In this document: in pieces, positions 1-4,384 of the stretch | Position numbering within the stretch: position 1 is the first letter of the stretch | How the letters are laid out: each line of letters opens with the position of its first letter | Assembly: GCA_031177795.1 (NCBI GenBank) | Contig: JAPSKG010000141.1 | Span: forward strand, 1-6,250 | Direction: 5' to 3' | Length of the DNA: 6,250 nucleotides | Origin: Domibacillus sp. | GTDB lineage: Bacteria > Bacillota > Bacilli > Bacillales > Domibacillaceae | Notes under the pieces: model-generated | The model's database searches: none | The model's input: the letters and a program-made list of their open reading frames with translations, nothing else | Told to the model about the DNA's origin: nothing | Made by a program: the position numbers and the translations under genes

Positions 1-779
1 TTTATAAGTTTATCAGCAAAAACAAGTATGTGGAATCCCGCAAACAAGCAAACTCCGATTTGCTTGAAGAAGGCACGTTGTACGCAGCCAATATGTCTAA
101 AGGAACATGGGTTGCTTTAACTATTGACGCCGTTCGTGCAGCAGCAAAAGACAAACCGGAATTACTGGCTAAATTCCAAACACAAGCTGACGTTCTTGTT
201 CATGCGCACGATGCAGCTGTTTTATTAGGCGCTACGCCAACAGACCGTCCGGAAGATGTGGAAATCAGCCCATTTGACAAATCTGTGTTTATCGCGCATA
301 CAAACAATGCAAAGCACGGCAATATTCATGGGCATATCACCCGGTTCCTTGAAGCAAACGATGACCTTGGTTCTTTAACATTCGACTTTGAAATTTTCGC
401 ATGCGGCGGACGCCAAAGCGGGTTTAGTGCACCGGATAACTTAACATTCGACAGCGAAGGCAACCTCTGGACAGTAACAGATATGTCTTCAAGCTCAATG
501 AACAAAGGCGTTTTCCAGGCGTTTAAAAACAACGGAGTTTTCGTTATCCCAACAAGCGGTGAAGCGATGGGAGAAGCATACCAGTTTGCATCTGCGCCGA
601 TTGATGCAGAGTTGACAGGACCGTGCTTTACAGACGATGAAACAACATTGTTCCTTGCTGTCCAGCATCCAGGTGAAGAAACGGAAGACATCAAAAACCC
701 GACAAGCATGTGGCCGCACCGCACAGGCGACAACCAGCCGCGTCCGGCTGTTGTAGCCATCACTGGATTTAAATACTAA
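1..779 (+). CDS. phoX: PhoX-family (DUF839) alkaline phosphatase, C-terminal part, 5' truncated by window
   Basis: The frame is open from base 3 to the TAA at 777-779, giving about 258 residues; the GTG at 30 is internal, because family-like sequence (YKFISKNKY) precedes it. PhoX enzymes are secreted phosphomonoesterases with a beta-propeller fold and a Ca/Fe centre, normally exported folded by the Tat system. Visible family signatures, in order, are LLEEGTLYAANM near the left edge, RPEDVE (its Glu probably a metal ligand, by family analogy), SAPDNLTFDSEGNLWTVTD in the propeller, LTGPCFTDD, VQHPGEE, and the closing RPAVVAITGF. The N-terminal half, including any twin-arginine signal peptide, lies outside the window. 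tatA and tatC follow directly, so this protein is probably the main cargo of that translocase. Phosphate-starvation control is expected for the family, but the promoter is not visible. Family assignment is strong; the exact substrate is inferred. Confidence 0.9.
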   Translation, partial: YKFISKNKYVESRKQANSDLLEEGTLYAANMSKGTWVALTIDAVRAAAKDKPELLAKFQTQADVLVHAHDAAVLLGATPTDRPEDVEISPFDKSVFIAHTNNAKHGNIHGHITRFLEANDDLGSLTFDFEIFACGGRQSGFSAPDNLTFDSEGNLWTVTDMSSSSMNKGVFQAFKNNGVFVIPTSGEAMGEAYQFASAPIDAELTGPCFTDDETTLFLAVQHPGEETEDIKNPTSMWPHRTGDNQPRPAVVAITGFKY

Positions 780-784
780 GGAGG
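778..784 (+). promoter_or_regulatory. tatA Shine-Dalgarno overlapping the phoX stop codon
   Basis: AAGGAGG is a full-strength ribosome-binding site placed 7 nt before the tatA ATG. Its first two bases are the last two of the phoX TAA stop. A ribosome ending on phoX would therefore sit on the tatA site, which suggests translational coupling (inference). Confidence 0.85.
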
Positions 785-791
785 ATTTTCT

Positions 792-989
792 ATGCTGCAA
801 AACATCGGCGTTCCAGGATTAATTTTAATTCTTGTTATCGCGTTAATTATTTTTGGCCCATCGAAATTGCCGGAAATCGGCCGGGCTTTTGGTTCCACTT
901 TGCGCGAATTTAAAAAGTCTACACGTGAACTTGTTTCAGATGAAGAAGAAGAAAAAGTTGAAAAGAAAAAAGAAAAAACACTTGTTTAA
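792..989 (+). CDS. tatA: Twin-arginine translocase subunit TatA
   Basis: This 65-residue protein is the pore-forming/membrane-thinning subunit of the Tat system, which moves folded proteins across the cytoplasmic membrane. It shows the standard plan: a short N-terminal transmembrane helix (about residues 5-20, starting NIGVPGLILI), the hinge FGPSKLPEIGRAFG (21-34), an amphipathic helix (about 24-45, LREFKKSTREL), and a charged, disordered Glu/Lys-rich tail (about 50-62). The length is like that of Bacillus TatAd/TatAc/TatAy. Like those minimal Gram-positive systems, it is likely bifunctional and replaces TatB, since no TatB is present. The start is fixed by AAGGAGG 7 nt upstream. It follows phoX by 12 nt and precedes tatC by 57 nt. 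Confidence 0.96.
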   Translation: MLQNIGVPGLILILVIALIIFGPSKLPEIGRAFGSTLREFKKSTRELVSDEEEEKVEKKKEKTLV

Positions 990-990
990 T

Positions 991-1034
991 AAAAATCCGG
1001 CTGTTCCCCGCCATGTGCGGGGGCAGCTTTTTTA
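991..1034 (+). terminator. Intrinsic terminator or attenuator between tatA and tatC
   Basis: The left arm 1000-1011 (GCTGTTCCCCGC) pairs with 1017-1027 (GCGGGGGCAGC) around a 5-nt loop, with one bulged T and one G-U pair. Six Ts (1028-1033) follow directly and a run of five As lies on the 5' side. This is the form of a Rho-independent terminator. The tatC ribosome-binding site AGGAGG (1034-1039) begins at the base after the T-run. Partial read-through would give more tatA than tatC transcript, matching the known excess of TatA over TatC. The attenuating role is inference. Confidence 0.8.
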
Positions 1035-1046
1035 GGAGGCCATTCC

Positions 1047-1766
1047 ATGGAAACCGAAAGCATGAAAGCTCTTGAGCATTTTGAAGAAATGCGCAAGCGG
1101 CTCATTGTGACAGTGGCTGCGTTTCTTGTTTTTTTTATTTTGTCGTTTACCTTTGTTCAAGATATTTATCACTACATTGTGAAAGATCTTCCTTTTAAAC
1201 TCGCTTTGCTCGGGCCAAGCGATATTATTATGGTGTATGTGATGATTTCAGCCGTGGTCGCCGGAGCAGCCACCATTCCTGTTGCTGCCCATCAAACATG
1301 GCTGTTTGTGAAACCTGCTCTTTCACCGGCTGAGCGAAAAATTACCCTCACTTACATCCCGGCGCTGTTTCTTTTGTTTTTAGCCGGGCTTTCGTTTGGT
1401 TATTTTGTGCTTTTCCCTATTGTTCTTTCTTTTTTAATGTCTTTATCGGGAAATTTATTTGAAACTTTTTTCACAACCGAAAAATACTTTAAGTTTTTGC
1501 TTCATCTTACTCTGCCATTTGGCGTTTTGTTTGAAATGCCGGTTGTGATGATGTTTTTAACAAGCCTTGGCATTTTAAATCCTTATAACCTGCAAAAAGC
1601 AAGGAAATTTGCTTATTTTGCCTTGATTGTCATTTCTATTTTAATTACGCCGCCTGACTTTTTATCCGATGTTCTCGTTATTATCCCGCTTATTTTGCTT
1701 TATGAAGTAAGCGTCTCACTTTCAAAAATGACGTATAAACGTAAAATGGCCGCCGCTGTAAACTAG
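1047..1766 (+). CDS. tatC: Twin-arginine translocase subunit TatC
   Basis: This 239-residue, six-helix membrane protein is the Tat receptor that binds twin-arginine signal peptides. Hydrophobic segments lie near residues 19-38, 60-85, 102-130, 148-172, 186-201 and 206-222. Conserved TatC landmarks are present: the N-terminal HFEEMRKRL (11-19, like E. coli HLIELRKRL, with Glu14 at the signal-peptide-binding position), LSPAERK in the first cytoplasmic loop (Glu96 corresponding to E. coli Glu103), FEMP (162-165, Glu163), and TPPDFLSDVL before the last helix (201-210, Asp204). The start is set by AGGAGG 7 nt upstream; an ATG at 1062 is in frame but has no comparable site. It partners with the TatA encoded just upstream, probably for export of the PhoX protein. 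Confidence 0.97.
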   Translation: METESMKALEHFEEMRKRLIVTVAAFLVFFILSFTFVQDIYHYIVKDLPFKLALLGPSDIIMVYVMISAVVAGAATIPVAAHQTWLFVKPALSPAERKITLTYIPALFLLFLAGLSFGYFVLFPIVLSFLMSLSGNLFETFFTTEKYFKFLLHLTLPFGVLFEMPVVMMFLTSLGILNPYNLQKARKFAYFALIVISILITPPDFLSDVLVIIPLILLYEVSVSLSKMTYKRKMAAAVN

Positions 1767-1792
1767 TACAGCGGCATGCCATTTTCTTTTTT
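1743..1792 (+). terminator. Terminator of the phoX-tatA-tatC operon
   Basis: There is a long two-part stem. The outer 8 bp pair AAAATGGC (1743-1750) with GCCATTTT (1778-1785). After a small internal bulge, 9 perfect bp pair GCCGCTGTA (1752-1760) with TACAGCGGC (1767-1775), leaving a 6-nt loop. A TTTTCTTTTTT run (1782-1792) follows. The hairpin begins inside tatC, and the tatC stop codon (1764-1766) is in the loop. The T-run also overlaps the stop codon of the convergent zinc-finger gene. In the opposite direction the T-run is short, so termination there would be weaker. Confidence 0.88.
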
Positions 1793-2120
1793 ATGTTTCA
1801 AAATAATAATGTTTATGCAAAGTGCAGCCCGGGTTAAACGCAATGCCGCATGCCGGGCAAGTTGACTTGCAGGCCAAGTATTCGTTTACTGTCAGTTCAT
1901 GCCCGCAGCTTCCGCATAAAACAGCTTTTTCTCCAAAACGCTCGCGCGGCCACACGGCTGTATGGCCGCAGCCAGATTCTTCGTGGCAGCTGTGGCACGG
2001 AAAATACGTCTGGCAGCAGTAAAACTTAATGGCAATGCGGTCAATTTCTTTATGGTAGTGGGCACATCTTGTTTCTTGGTCTAATACAGCACCTTTTACG
2101 ATTTGTCCTTTTATATACAT
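1791..2120 (-). CDS. CHY-type zinc-finger protein
   Basis: The product is a 109-residue protein matching the CHY zinc-finger family (PF05495). Its signature is a chain of paired Cys/His ligands: CAHYH (19-23), CC (35-36), PCHSCHEE (41-48), CGH (51-53), CGSC (69-72), CPAC (88-91) and NPGC (96-99), ending in HKHYYFE (102-108). The spacing around IAIKFYCC and the EYLAC segment is also typical of the family. These ligands should hold several zinc ions in one compact domain. The eukaryotic relatives include the mitochondrial protein Hot13 and ubiquitin ligases; the bacterial stand-alone form has no established function, and none is claimed here. The start ATG (2118-2120) has an AAGGAA site 9 nt upstream. 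It converges on tatC and diverges from sinR. No strong promoter was seen; a TACAAT-like element lies about 50 nt upstream but lacks a good -35. Confidence 0.9.
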   Translation of the reverse strand: MYIKGQIVKGAVLDQETRCAHYHKEIDRIAIKFYCCQTYFPCHSCHEESGCGHTAVWPRERFGEKAVLCGSCGHELTVNEYLACKSTCPACGIAFNPGCTLHKHYYFET

Positions 2121-2183
2121 ACAGATTCATTCCTTGTCTTTGTTTTTGTTTTCTCCAGACCGGGTATTATTGTAATATTAATT

Positions 2184-2222
2184 AAGAAGTTATTCGTTCT
2201 TTTTTTTATTCAATTGTATAAT
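2184..2222 (+). promoter_or_regulatory. Putative sinR promoter with overlapping inverted repeat
   Basis: A perfect -10 TATAAT lies at 2217-2222; the best-placed -35 (TTCGTT, 2193-2198, 18-nt spacer) is poor. A 5-bp inverted repeat AAGAA (2184-2188) / TTCTT (2197-2201) covers the -35 position. Its right half is part of GTTCTTT (2196-2202), a match to the B. subtilis SinR box GTTCTYT. This allows an activator or autoregulation model, but the box is short enough to occur by chance. Confidence 0.5.
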
Positions 2223-2276
2223 TAAAGGGTAATATTTGATACTATTTATTATGTAGAAAACAATAAGGGTGATTGG

Positions 2277-2609
2277 ATGTCGATTGGAGAACGTATTCGG
2301 GAATTGCGCGTTGGGCAAGGTCTTTCATTAACTGAATTGGCGTCACGGGCTTCCGTAGCAAAATCATATTTATCATCAGTTGAGCGAGGGCTTCAGCTAA
2401 ATCCTTCCATTCAATTTTTGAATAAAATTGCGGCTGTGCTGAATGTAGCGGTTGAATCACTGATTTCACAAAATGAAGAAACAGACAGCCAGCTTGATGA
2501 TGAATGGCTGAATCTTGCGAAAGAAGCAATGGATTCAGGCATCAGCAAAGAACAGTTTAAAGAATTTTTAGAGTTTCAAAAGTGGAAGCAGCACCCGGGA
2601 AAATCATAA
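2277..2609 (+). CDS. sinR: SinR-type transcriptional repressor (biofilm master regulator)
   Basis: This 110-residue protein matches B. subtilis SinR (111 aa) over its length. The N-terminal XRE-type helix-turn-helix spans about residues 4-62, with recognition region LTELASRASVAKSYLSSVER (18-37) followed by the SinR hallmark NPSIQFLNKI (42-51). After an acidic linker (EETDSQ), the C-terminal Sin dimerisation domain runs from LDDEW (73-77) through SGISKEQFKEFL (87-98) to FQKWK. In B. subtilis SinR represses exopolysaccharide (eps) and tapA matrix operons and is neutralised by SinI binding to this C-terminal domain. The start ATG has AAGGGTGAT just upstream. Unlike B. subtilis, no sinI lies directly upstream; the 156 bp to the divergent zinc-finger gene hold no such frame. 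A likely sinI is at 4098-4250. SinR identity is strong; the local target set is inferred. Confidence 0.94.
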   Translation: MSIGERIRELRVGQGLSLTELASRASVAKSYLSSVERGLQLNPSIQFLNKIAAVLNVAVESLISQNEETDSQLDDEWLNLAKEAMDSGISKEQFKEFLEFQKWKQHPGKS

Positions 2610-2645
2610 AAAAAAGAGCAGCTCCATTTACCAGGCTGCTCTTTT
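2608..2645. terminator. Bidirectional terminator between sinR and the ankyrin gene
   Basis: AAAAGAGCAGC (2612-2622) pairs perfectly with GCTGCTCTTTT (2635-2645) around a 12-nt loop. An A-run starts at the last bases of the sinR stop (2608-2615), so transcripts from the minus strand end in a long U-tract, while the plus strand has four Us. It can serve both sinR and the convergent ankyrin-repeat gene, and looks stronger for the latter. Confidence 0.88.
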
Positions 2646-2714
2646 CACCACTATTGCCGGAAAAACCGTTTCACACTTTATCCAGGTTTCATGTTTGCTT
2701 TTTTATTTTGCAGC

Positions 2715-3422
2715 TTACTGTTGTTTTAAAACCTGCAAAAATCTTTCATCCCCTGCTTTCATTGCCGCAGCGCGGATGCTTTCCCCGTATTGATCTTTTT
2801 GATCTGCATTTGCTCCATATTGAATAAAAAGAGCTGCCATTTCAATATTATTGTAGCTGTACGTAATCCCTAAAGGTGTGTAAGCCCCATTGTCTTCTTT
2901 GTTTGGATCAGCACCGGCTTTTAACAAAAGGCGCGCTGTTTCCATCTGGCGGTTATAAGCTGCATAATGAAGAGCTGTTTCCCCTGCTTCATTAACGCTG
3001 TCAAGGTTTGTTCCTTCTTTAATCAAGCGTTTAAGCGACGATACGTCTCCTGTTGAAGCTGCAACCATTAATTCCGTTTCTGCAGCCGCTTCTTTATTTT
3101 CAAATAATGACTCGGATTTTTCAGGTTTTCCTAACATCGAAGAAAAAATTCGGCTGTCCGCTTGAACCGCGCTTATTTGAACTGTTCCGTATAAAACCGC
3201 AAAGAAAAAAACCAGCACTGCCGGCCAGCCGAACTTCCCGGCTGTTTCAACAAGTTCTTCGCCTTTTTCCTCTTTTGTGAACAAGTAAGAAACCACGACA
3301 ATCACAAAAAGCAAAAAGAAAGATTTCAAGAAGTCTCCAGTTGATAACAGCCAGGCAGCTGACAAACTAGCACCAATCCAGCGGCTTTTGCTTTTTACGT
3401 TTTGTTTTGATTTATTTTTCAC
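2715..3422 (-). CDS. Membrane-anchored ankyrin-repeat protein, function unknown
   Basis: The product is 235 residues. The N-terminus is very basic (KNKSKQNVKSKSR, 2-14), followed by hydrophobic segments at about 31-48 (FLKSFFLLFVIVVVSYLF) and 66-86; a weaker one at 15-27 leaves the count at two or three. The C-terminal half is a small ankyrin domain with repeats at about 114-143, 147-176 and 181-211 and a partial cap at 214-235. Typical motifs are GETALHYAAYNRQ, LLLKAGADPN and FIQYGANADQKD. With two helices the ankyrin part would face the cytoplasm and act as a protein-binding platform (inference). The start is GTG (3420-3422) with AGGAG 8 nt upstream; no other start codon is available before residue 96. 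No specific homologue is recognised. It sits between sinR and sinI, with sigma-B-like promoter patterns upstream, so a stress-linked role is possible but unproven. Confidence 0.85.
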   Translation of the reverse strand: MKNKSKQNVKSKSRWIGASLSAAWLLSTGDFLKSFFLLFVIVVVSYLFTKEEKGEELVETAGKFGWPAVLVFFFAVLYGTVQISAVQADSRIFSSMLGKPEKSESLFENKEAAAETELMVAASTGDVSSLKRLIKEGTNLDSVNEAGETALHYAAYNRQMETARLLLKAGADPNKEDNGAYTPLGITYSYNNIEMAALFIQYGANADQKDQYGESIRAAAMKAGDERFLQVLKQQ

Positions 3423-3435
3423 TCAACTTACTCCT

Positions 3436-3461
3436 ATACCCTTAGATTTTTTTATTAAAAC
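3436..3461 (-). promoter_or_regulatory. Sigma-B-like promoter, proximal copy (repeat copy A)
   Basis: Read on the minus strand, GTTTTA (3456-3461), a 14-nt spacer and GGGTAT (3436-3441) match the general stress sigma-B consensus (GTTTAA, 12-15 nt, GGGWAW). Transcription would begin near 3428-3430, only 6-8 nt before the GTG start. The AGGAG site (3431-3435) would then lie upstream of the transcript start, so this copy would yield a leaderless or nearly leaderless message. Confidence 0.5.
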
Positions 3462-3583
3462 CTGCTTAACTTCCTACTTTTTTCCCAAAAATCAAGTTTT
3501 TTTCCAAATACCTGAGAGTCTAGAAGCAGTCCAGTGATTTTATTTTATTTTTTGAATAACAAATATTAAAACAACTTAATCTA

Positions 3584-3608
3584 ATACCCTTGTTTTTTTT
3601 ATATAAAC
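3584..3608 (-). promoter_or_regulatory. Sigma-B-like promoter, distal copy (repeat copy B)
   Basis: On the minus strand, GTTTAT (3603-3608), a 13-nt spacer and GGGTAT (3584-3589) match the sigma-B consensus. The predicted start, near 3577, gives a leader of about 155 nt that includes the ankyrin gene's AGGAG site. This copy is therefore the more workable of the two. The assignment is by consensus only. Confidence 0.55.
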
Positions 3609-3667
3609 CTATTAAGCATCCTACTAATTTACCAATTAAATATGATTGCTTTCTTTCATTAATAGAA

Positions 3668-3676
3668 ATTATAACA
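3668..3676 (-). promoter_or_regulatory. Possible extended -10 (sigma-A) promoter toward the ankyrin gene
   Basis: On the minus strand the sequence reads TGTTATAAT, a perfect -10 hexamer with the TGn extension. At 17 nt upstream there is no recognisable -35 (CTATCT), which extended -10 promoters can do without. The implied leader is about 240 nt and crosses both repeat copies. Chance occurrence in such AT-rich DNA is possible. Confidence 0.4.
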
Positions 3677-3899
3677 AAATTAGGAGAAAAAGATAGTAGC
3701 TGGCGAAAAATAAATATTTTCTAAATATTTAAAACGTTTAATTTTTGTATTTTATTACCAACTTTAAATGACTTTTTAACTTGCCAATCCGTTCGGTTTT
3801 CAGTTATGATTATTTTATCCTACATAACTCTTATAACTCCCAGAATCCTTTTAGAAATCTGATTAATAAATAAATCTTTCATCAAAAAAACGTGAACTT

Positions 3900-3947
3900 G
3901 TTTGTTTTTTTCACTCCATTGGCACCAGGAAAAACAAACTTTATAAA
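3900..3947 (+). promoter_or_regulatory. sinI promoter (sigma-A) embedded in an inverted repeat
   Basis: TTGGCA (3919-3924), exactly 17 nt, then TATAAA (3942-3947) is a good vegetative promoter. Transcription would begin near 3954, giving a leader of about 144 nt to the sinI ATG. A perfect 10-bp inverted repeat, GTTTGTTTTT (3900-3909) and AAAAACAAAC (3930-3939), has its left arm just upstream of the -35 and its right arm in the spacer abutting the -10. That placement suits an operator, though the binding protein is unknown. No full Spo0A box was found, although Spo0A drives sinI in B. subtilis. Confidence 0.6.
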
Positions 3948-4097
3948 AAGAAAAACTTTACTCATTTCGCAAACTATTTTTCTTGTTGTCTGTGATACCT
4001 AAAATCATTTTGCTTTATCATTCGGTAATAAATAGCAGTTTCAGTTATTTTTATCTGCCAGACAAAAAAGTGTGCTGTGCAGGGAATGGGGGAAATC

Positions 4098-4250
4098 ATG
4101 AAAGCAGAAAAAATAAAACCAGATATGACAGAAGAAGAAAAACAAAAGTATTTGTCTCTTGAACCCGAATGGCTGGAGATTGCTTATGAGTTAGCCCGCT
4201 CCGGCATCAGCAAAAAAGAATTTGAAGCGTTTCTTCAATCACGCAAATAA
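4098..4250 (+). CDS. sinI: SinI-type anti-repressor (50 aa)
   Basis: ATG (4098-4100) to TAA (4248-4250) encodes 50 residues: a charged N-terminal tail (MKAEKIKPDMTEEEKQK) and then a Sin dimerisation motif, LEPEWLEIAYELARSGISKK (21-40) continuing to EFEAFLQSRK. This segment matches the C-terminal domain of the local SinR (LDDEW...SGISKEQFKEFL) at about 14 of 26 positions, and resembles B. subtilis SinI (LDQEWVELM...NISPEEI). There is no helix-turn-helix, so it should act by forming heterodimers with SinR and removing it from DNA, thereby releasing matrix genes. GGGGG 5 nt upstream supports this start; an in-frame ATG at 4086 has no usable site. It could also be an SlrA-like paralogue. It is separated from sinR by the ankyrin gene and faces the polysaccharide genes across a shared terminator. 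Confidence 0.85.
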   Translation: MKAEKIKPDMTEEEKQKYLSLEPEWLEIAYELARSGISKKEFEAFLQSRK

Positions 4251-4292
4251 ATCCGACTGCGGCTGCCGGGCAGTTTTGCACTTTTTATACAC

Positions 4293-4330
4293 AAAAAAGC
4301 AGGCGATCAGTTACGATCCCTGCTTTTTTT
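4293..4330. terminator. Bidirectional terminator between sinI and the beta-helix gene
   Basis: AAAAAAGCAGG (4293-4303) plus GATC (4305-4308) pairs with GATC (4315-4318) plus CCTGCTTTTTT (4319-4329). The stem has 15 bp with one bulged C and a 6-nt loop. T-runs close both outer ends (seven Ts on the plus strand, six on the minus), so it can end both sinI and the convergent gene that stops at 4385. Confidence 0.92.
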
Positions 4331-4384
4331 GATTGCTGGATTCAAGCGCTGTTAGCTGTTGAATCTGTAAATCTATGAATCTGT

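Larger units (their letters stand above)
3424..3633. repeat. Degenerate direct repeat (two ~62-nt copies, offset 148 nt)
   Basis: Copy A spans 3424-3486 and copy B 3572-3633. With a single 1-nt gap in the T-tract, roughly three quarters of positions match. Shared blocks are CAACTTA, ATACCCTT, a T-tract, AAACCT, TTAA and TCCTACT. The bases between and beyond the copies do not align convincingly, so only this module is shared. On the minus strand each copy carries a GTTTWW...GGGTAT pair, which gives a reason for its conservation. Copy A also contains the ankyrin gene's ribosome-binding site; copy B has lost or never had one (TAGAT in place of AGGAG). Confidence 0.7.
3423..4097. other. AT-rich intergenic region between divergent ankyrin and sinI genes
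   Basis: These 675 bases carry no supportable gene on either strand; stops are dense in all frames, and the few short ATG frames lack ribosome-binding sites. The left half holds the direct repeat and the minus-strand promoter candidates. The right half holds the sinI promoter, an inverted repeat, and a long sinI leader. Between about 3700 and 3890 I see only AT-rich sequence, including the small palindromic cluster TAAATATTTTCTAAATATTTA near 3711-3731. No tRNA, attachment site or insertion-sequence end was recognised. Confidence 0.7.

Noticed and set aside
30..32. GTG as a start codon for the first gene
   Set aside because: Conserved PhoX-family residues continue in frame upstream to the window edge, so it is an internal codon.
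326..800. Minus-strand open frames (326-763 and 495-800) opposite phoX
   Set aside because: They are antisense shadows of a well-supported gene, have no ribosome-binding site and give no recognisable protein.
853..1035. Plus-strand 60-codon frame overlapping tatA
   Set aside because: It runs out of frame through tatA and the intercistronic hairpin; its composition is that of a shadow frame.
1419..1427. SinR-box-like GTTCTTT inside tatC, and AAAGAAC inside sinR
   Set aside because: A degenerate 7-mer is expected a few times in a window this size, and both lie inside coding sequence.
2242..2529. Minus-strand frame opposite sinR
   Set aside because: It lies fully antisense to sinR and has no family features or ribosome-binding site.
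2582..2827. Plus-strand frame after sinR
   Set aside because: It crosses a strong terminator and runs antisense into the ankyrin gene.
3711..3731. Palindromic cluster TAAATATTTTCTAAATATTTA
   Set aside because: Low-complexity A/T sequence with self-complementary repeats; no flanking promoter or gene makes it meaningful.
3820..3882. 20-codon minus-strand frame (MKDLFINQ...) in the AT-rich gap
   Set aside because: No Shine-Dalgarno precedes it and it has no recognisable features; it is expected by chance.
4058..4068. Possible Spo0A box (TTTGTC on the minus strand) upstream of sinI
   Set aside because: Only six of nine consensus positions match, and it lies far downstream of the predicted transcription start.
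4086..4088. Alternative sinI start at an in-frame upstream ATG
   Set aside because: The only SD-like bases end 2 nt before it, which is too close; the ATG at 4098 has a better placed G-rich site.
4256..4277. Short hairpin ACTGC/GCAGT with four Ts just after sinI
   Set aside because: The stem is only 5 bp with a poorly pairing 9-nt loop; the hairpin at 4293-4330 is far stronger.
4360..4384. Direct repeat TGAATCTGT (4360-4368 and 4376-4384)
   Set aside because: It is nine bases, two copies, in the 3' flank of the beta-helix gene, with no structure or target-site context.
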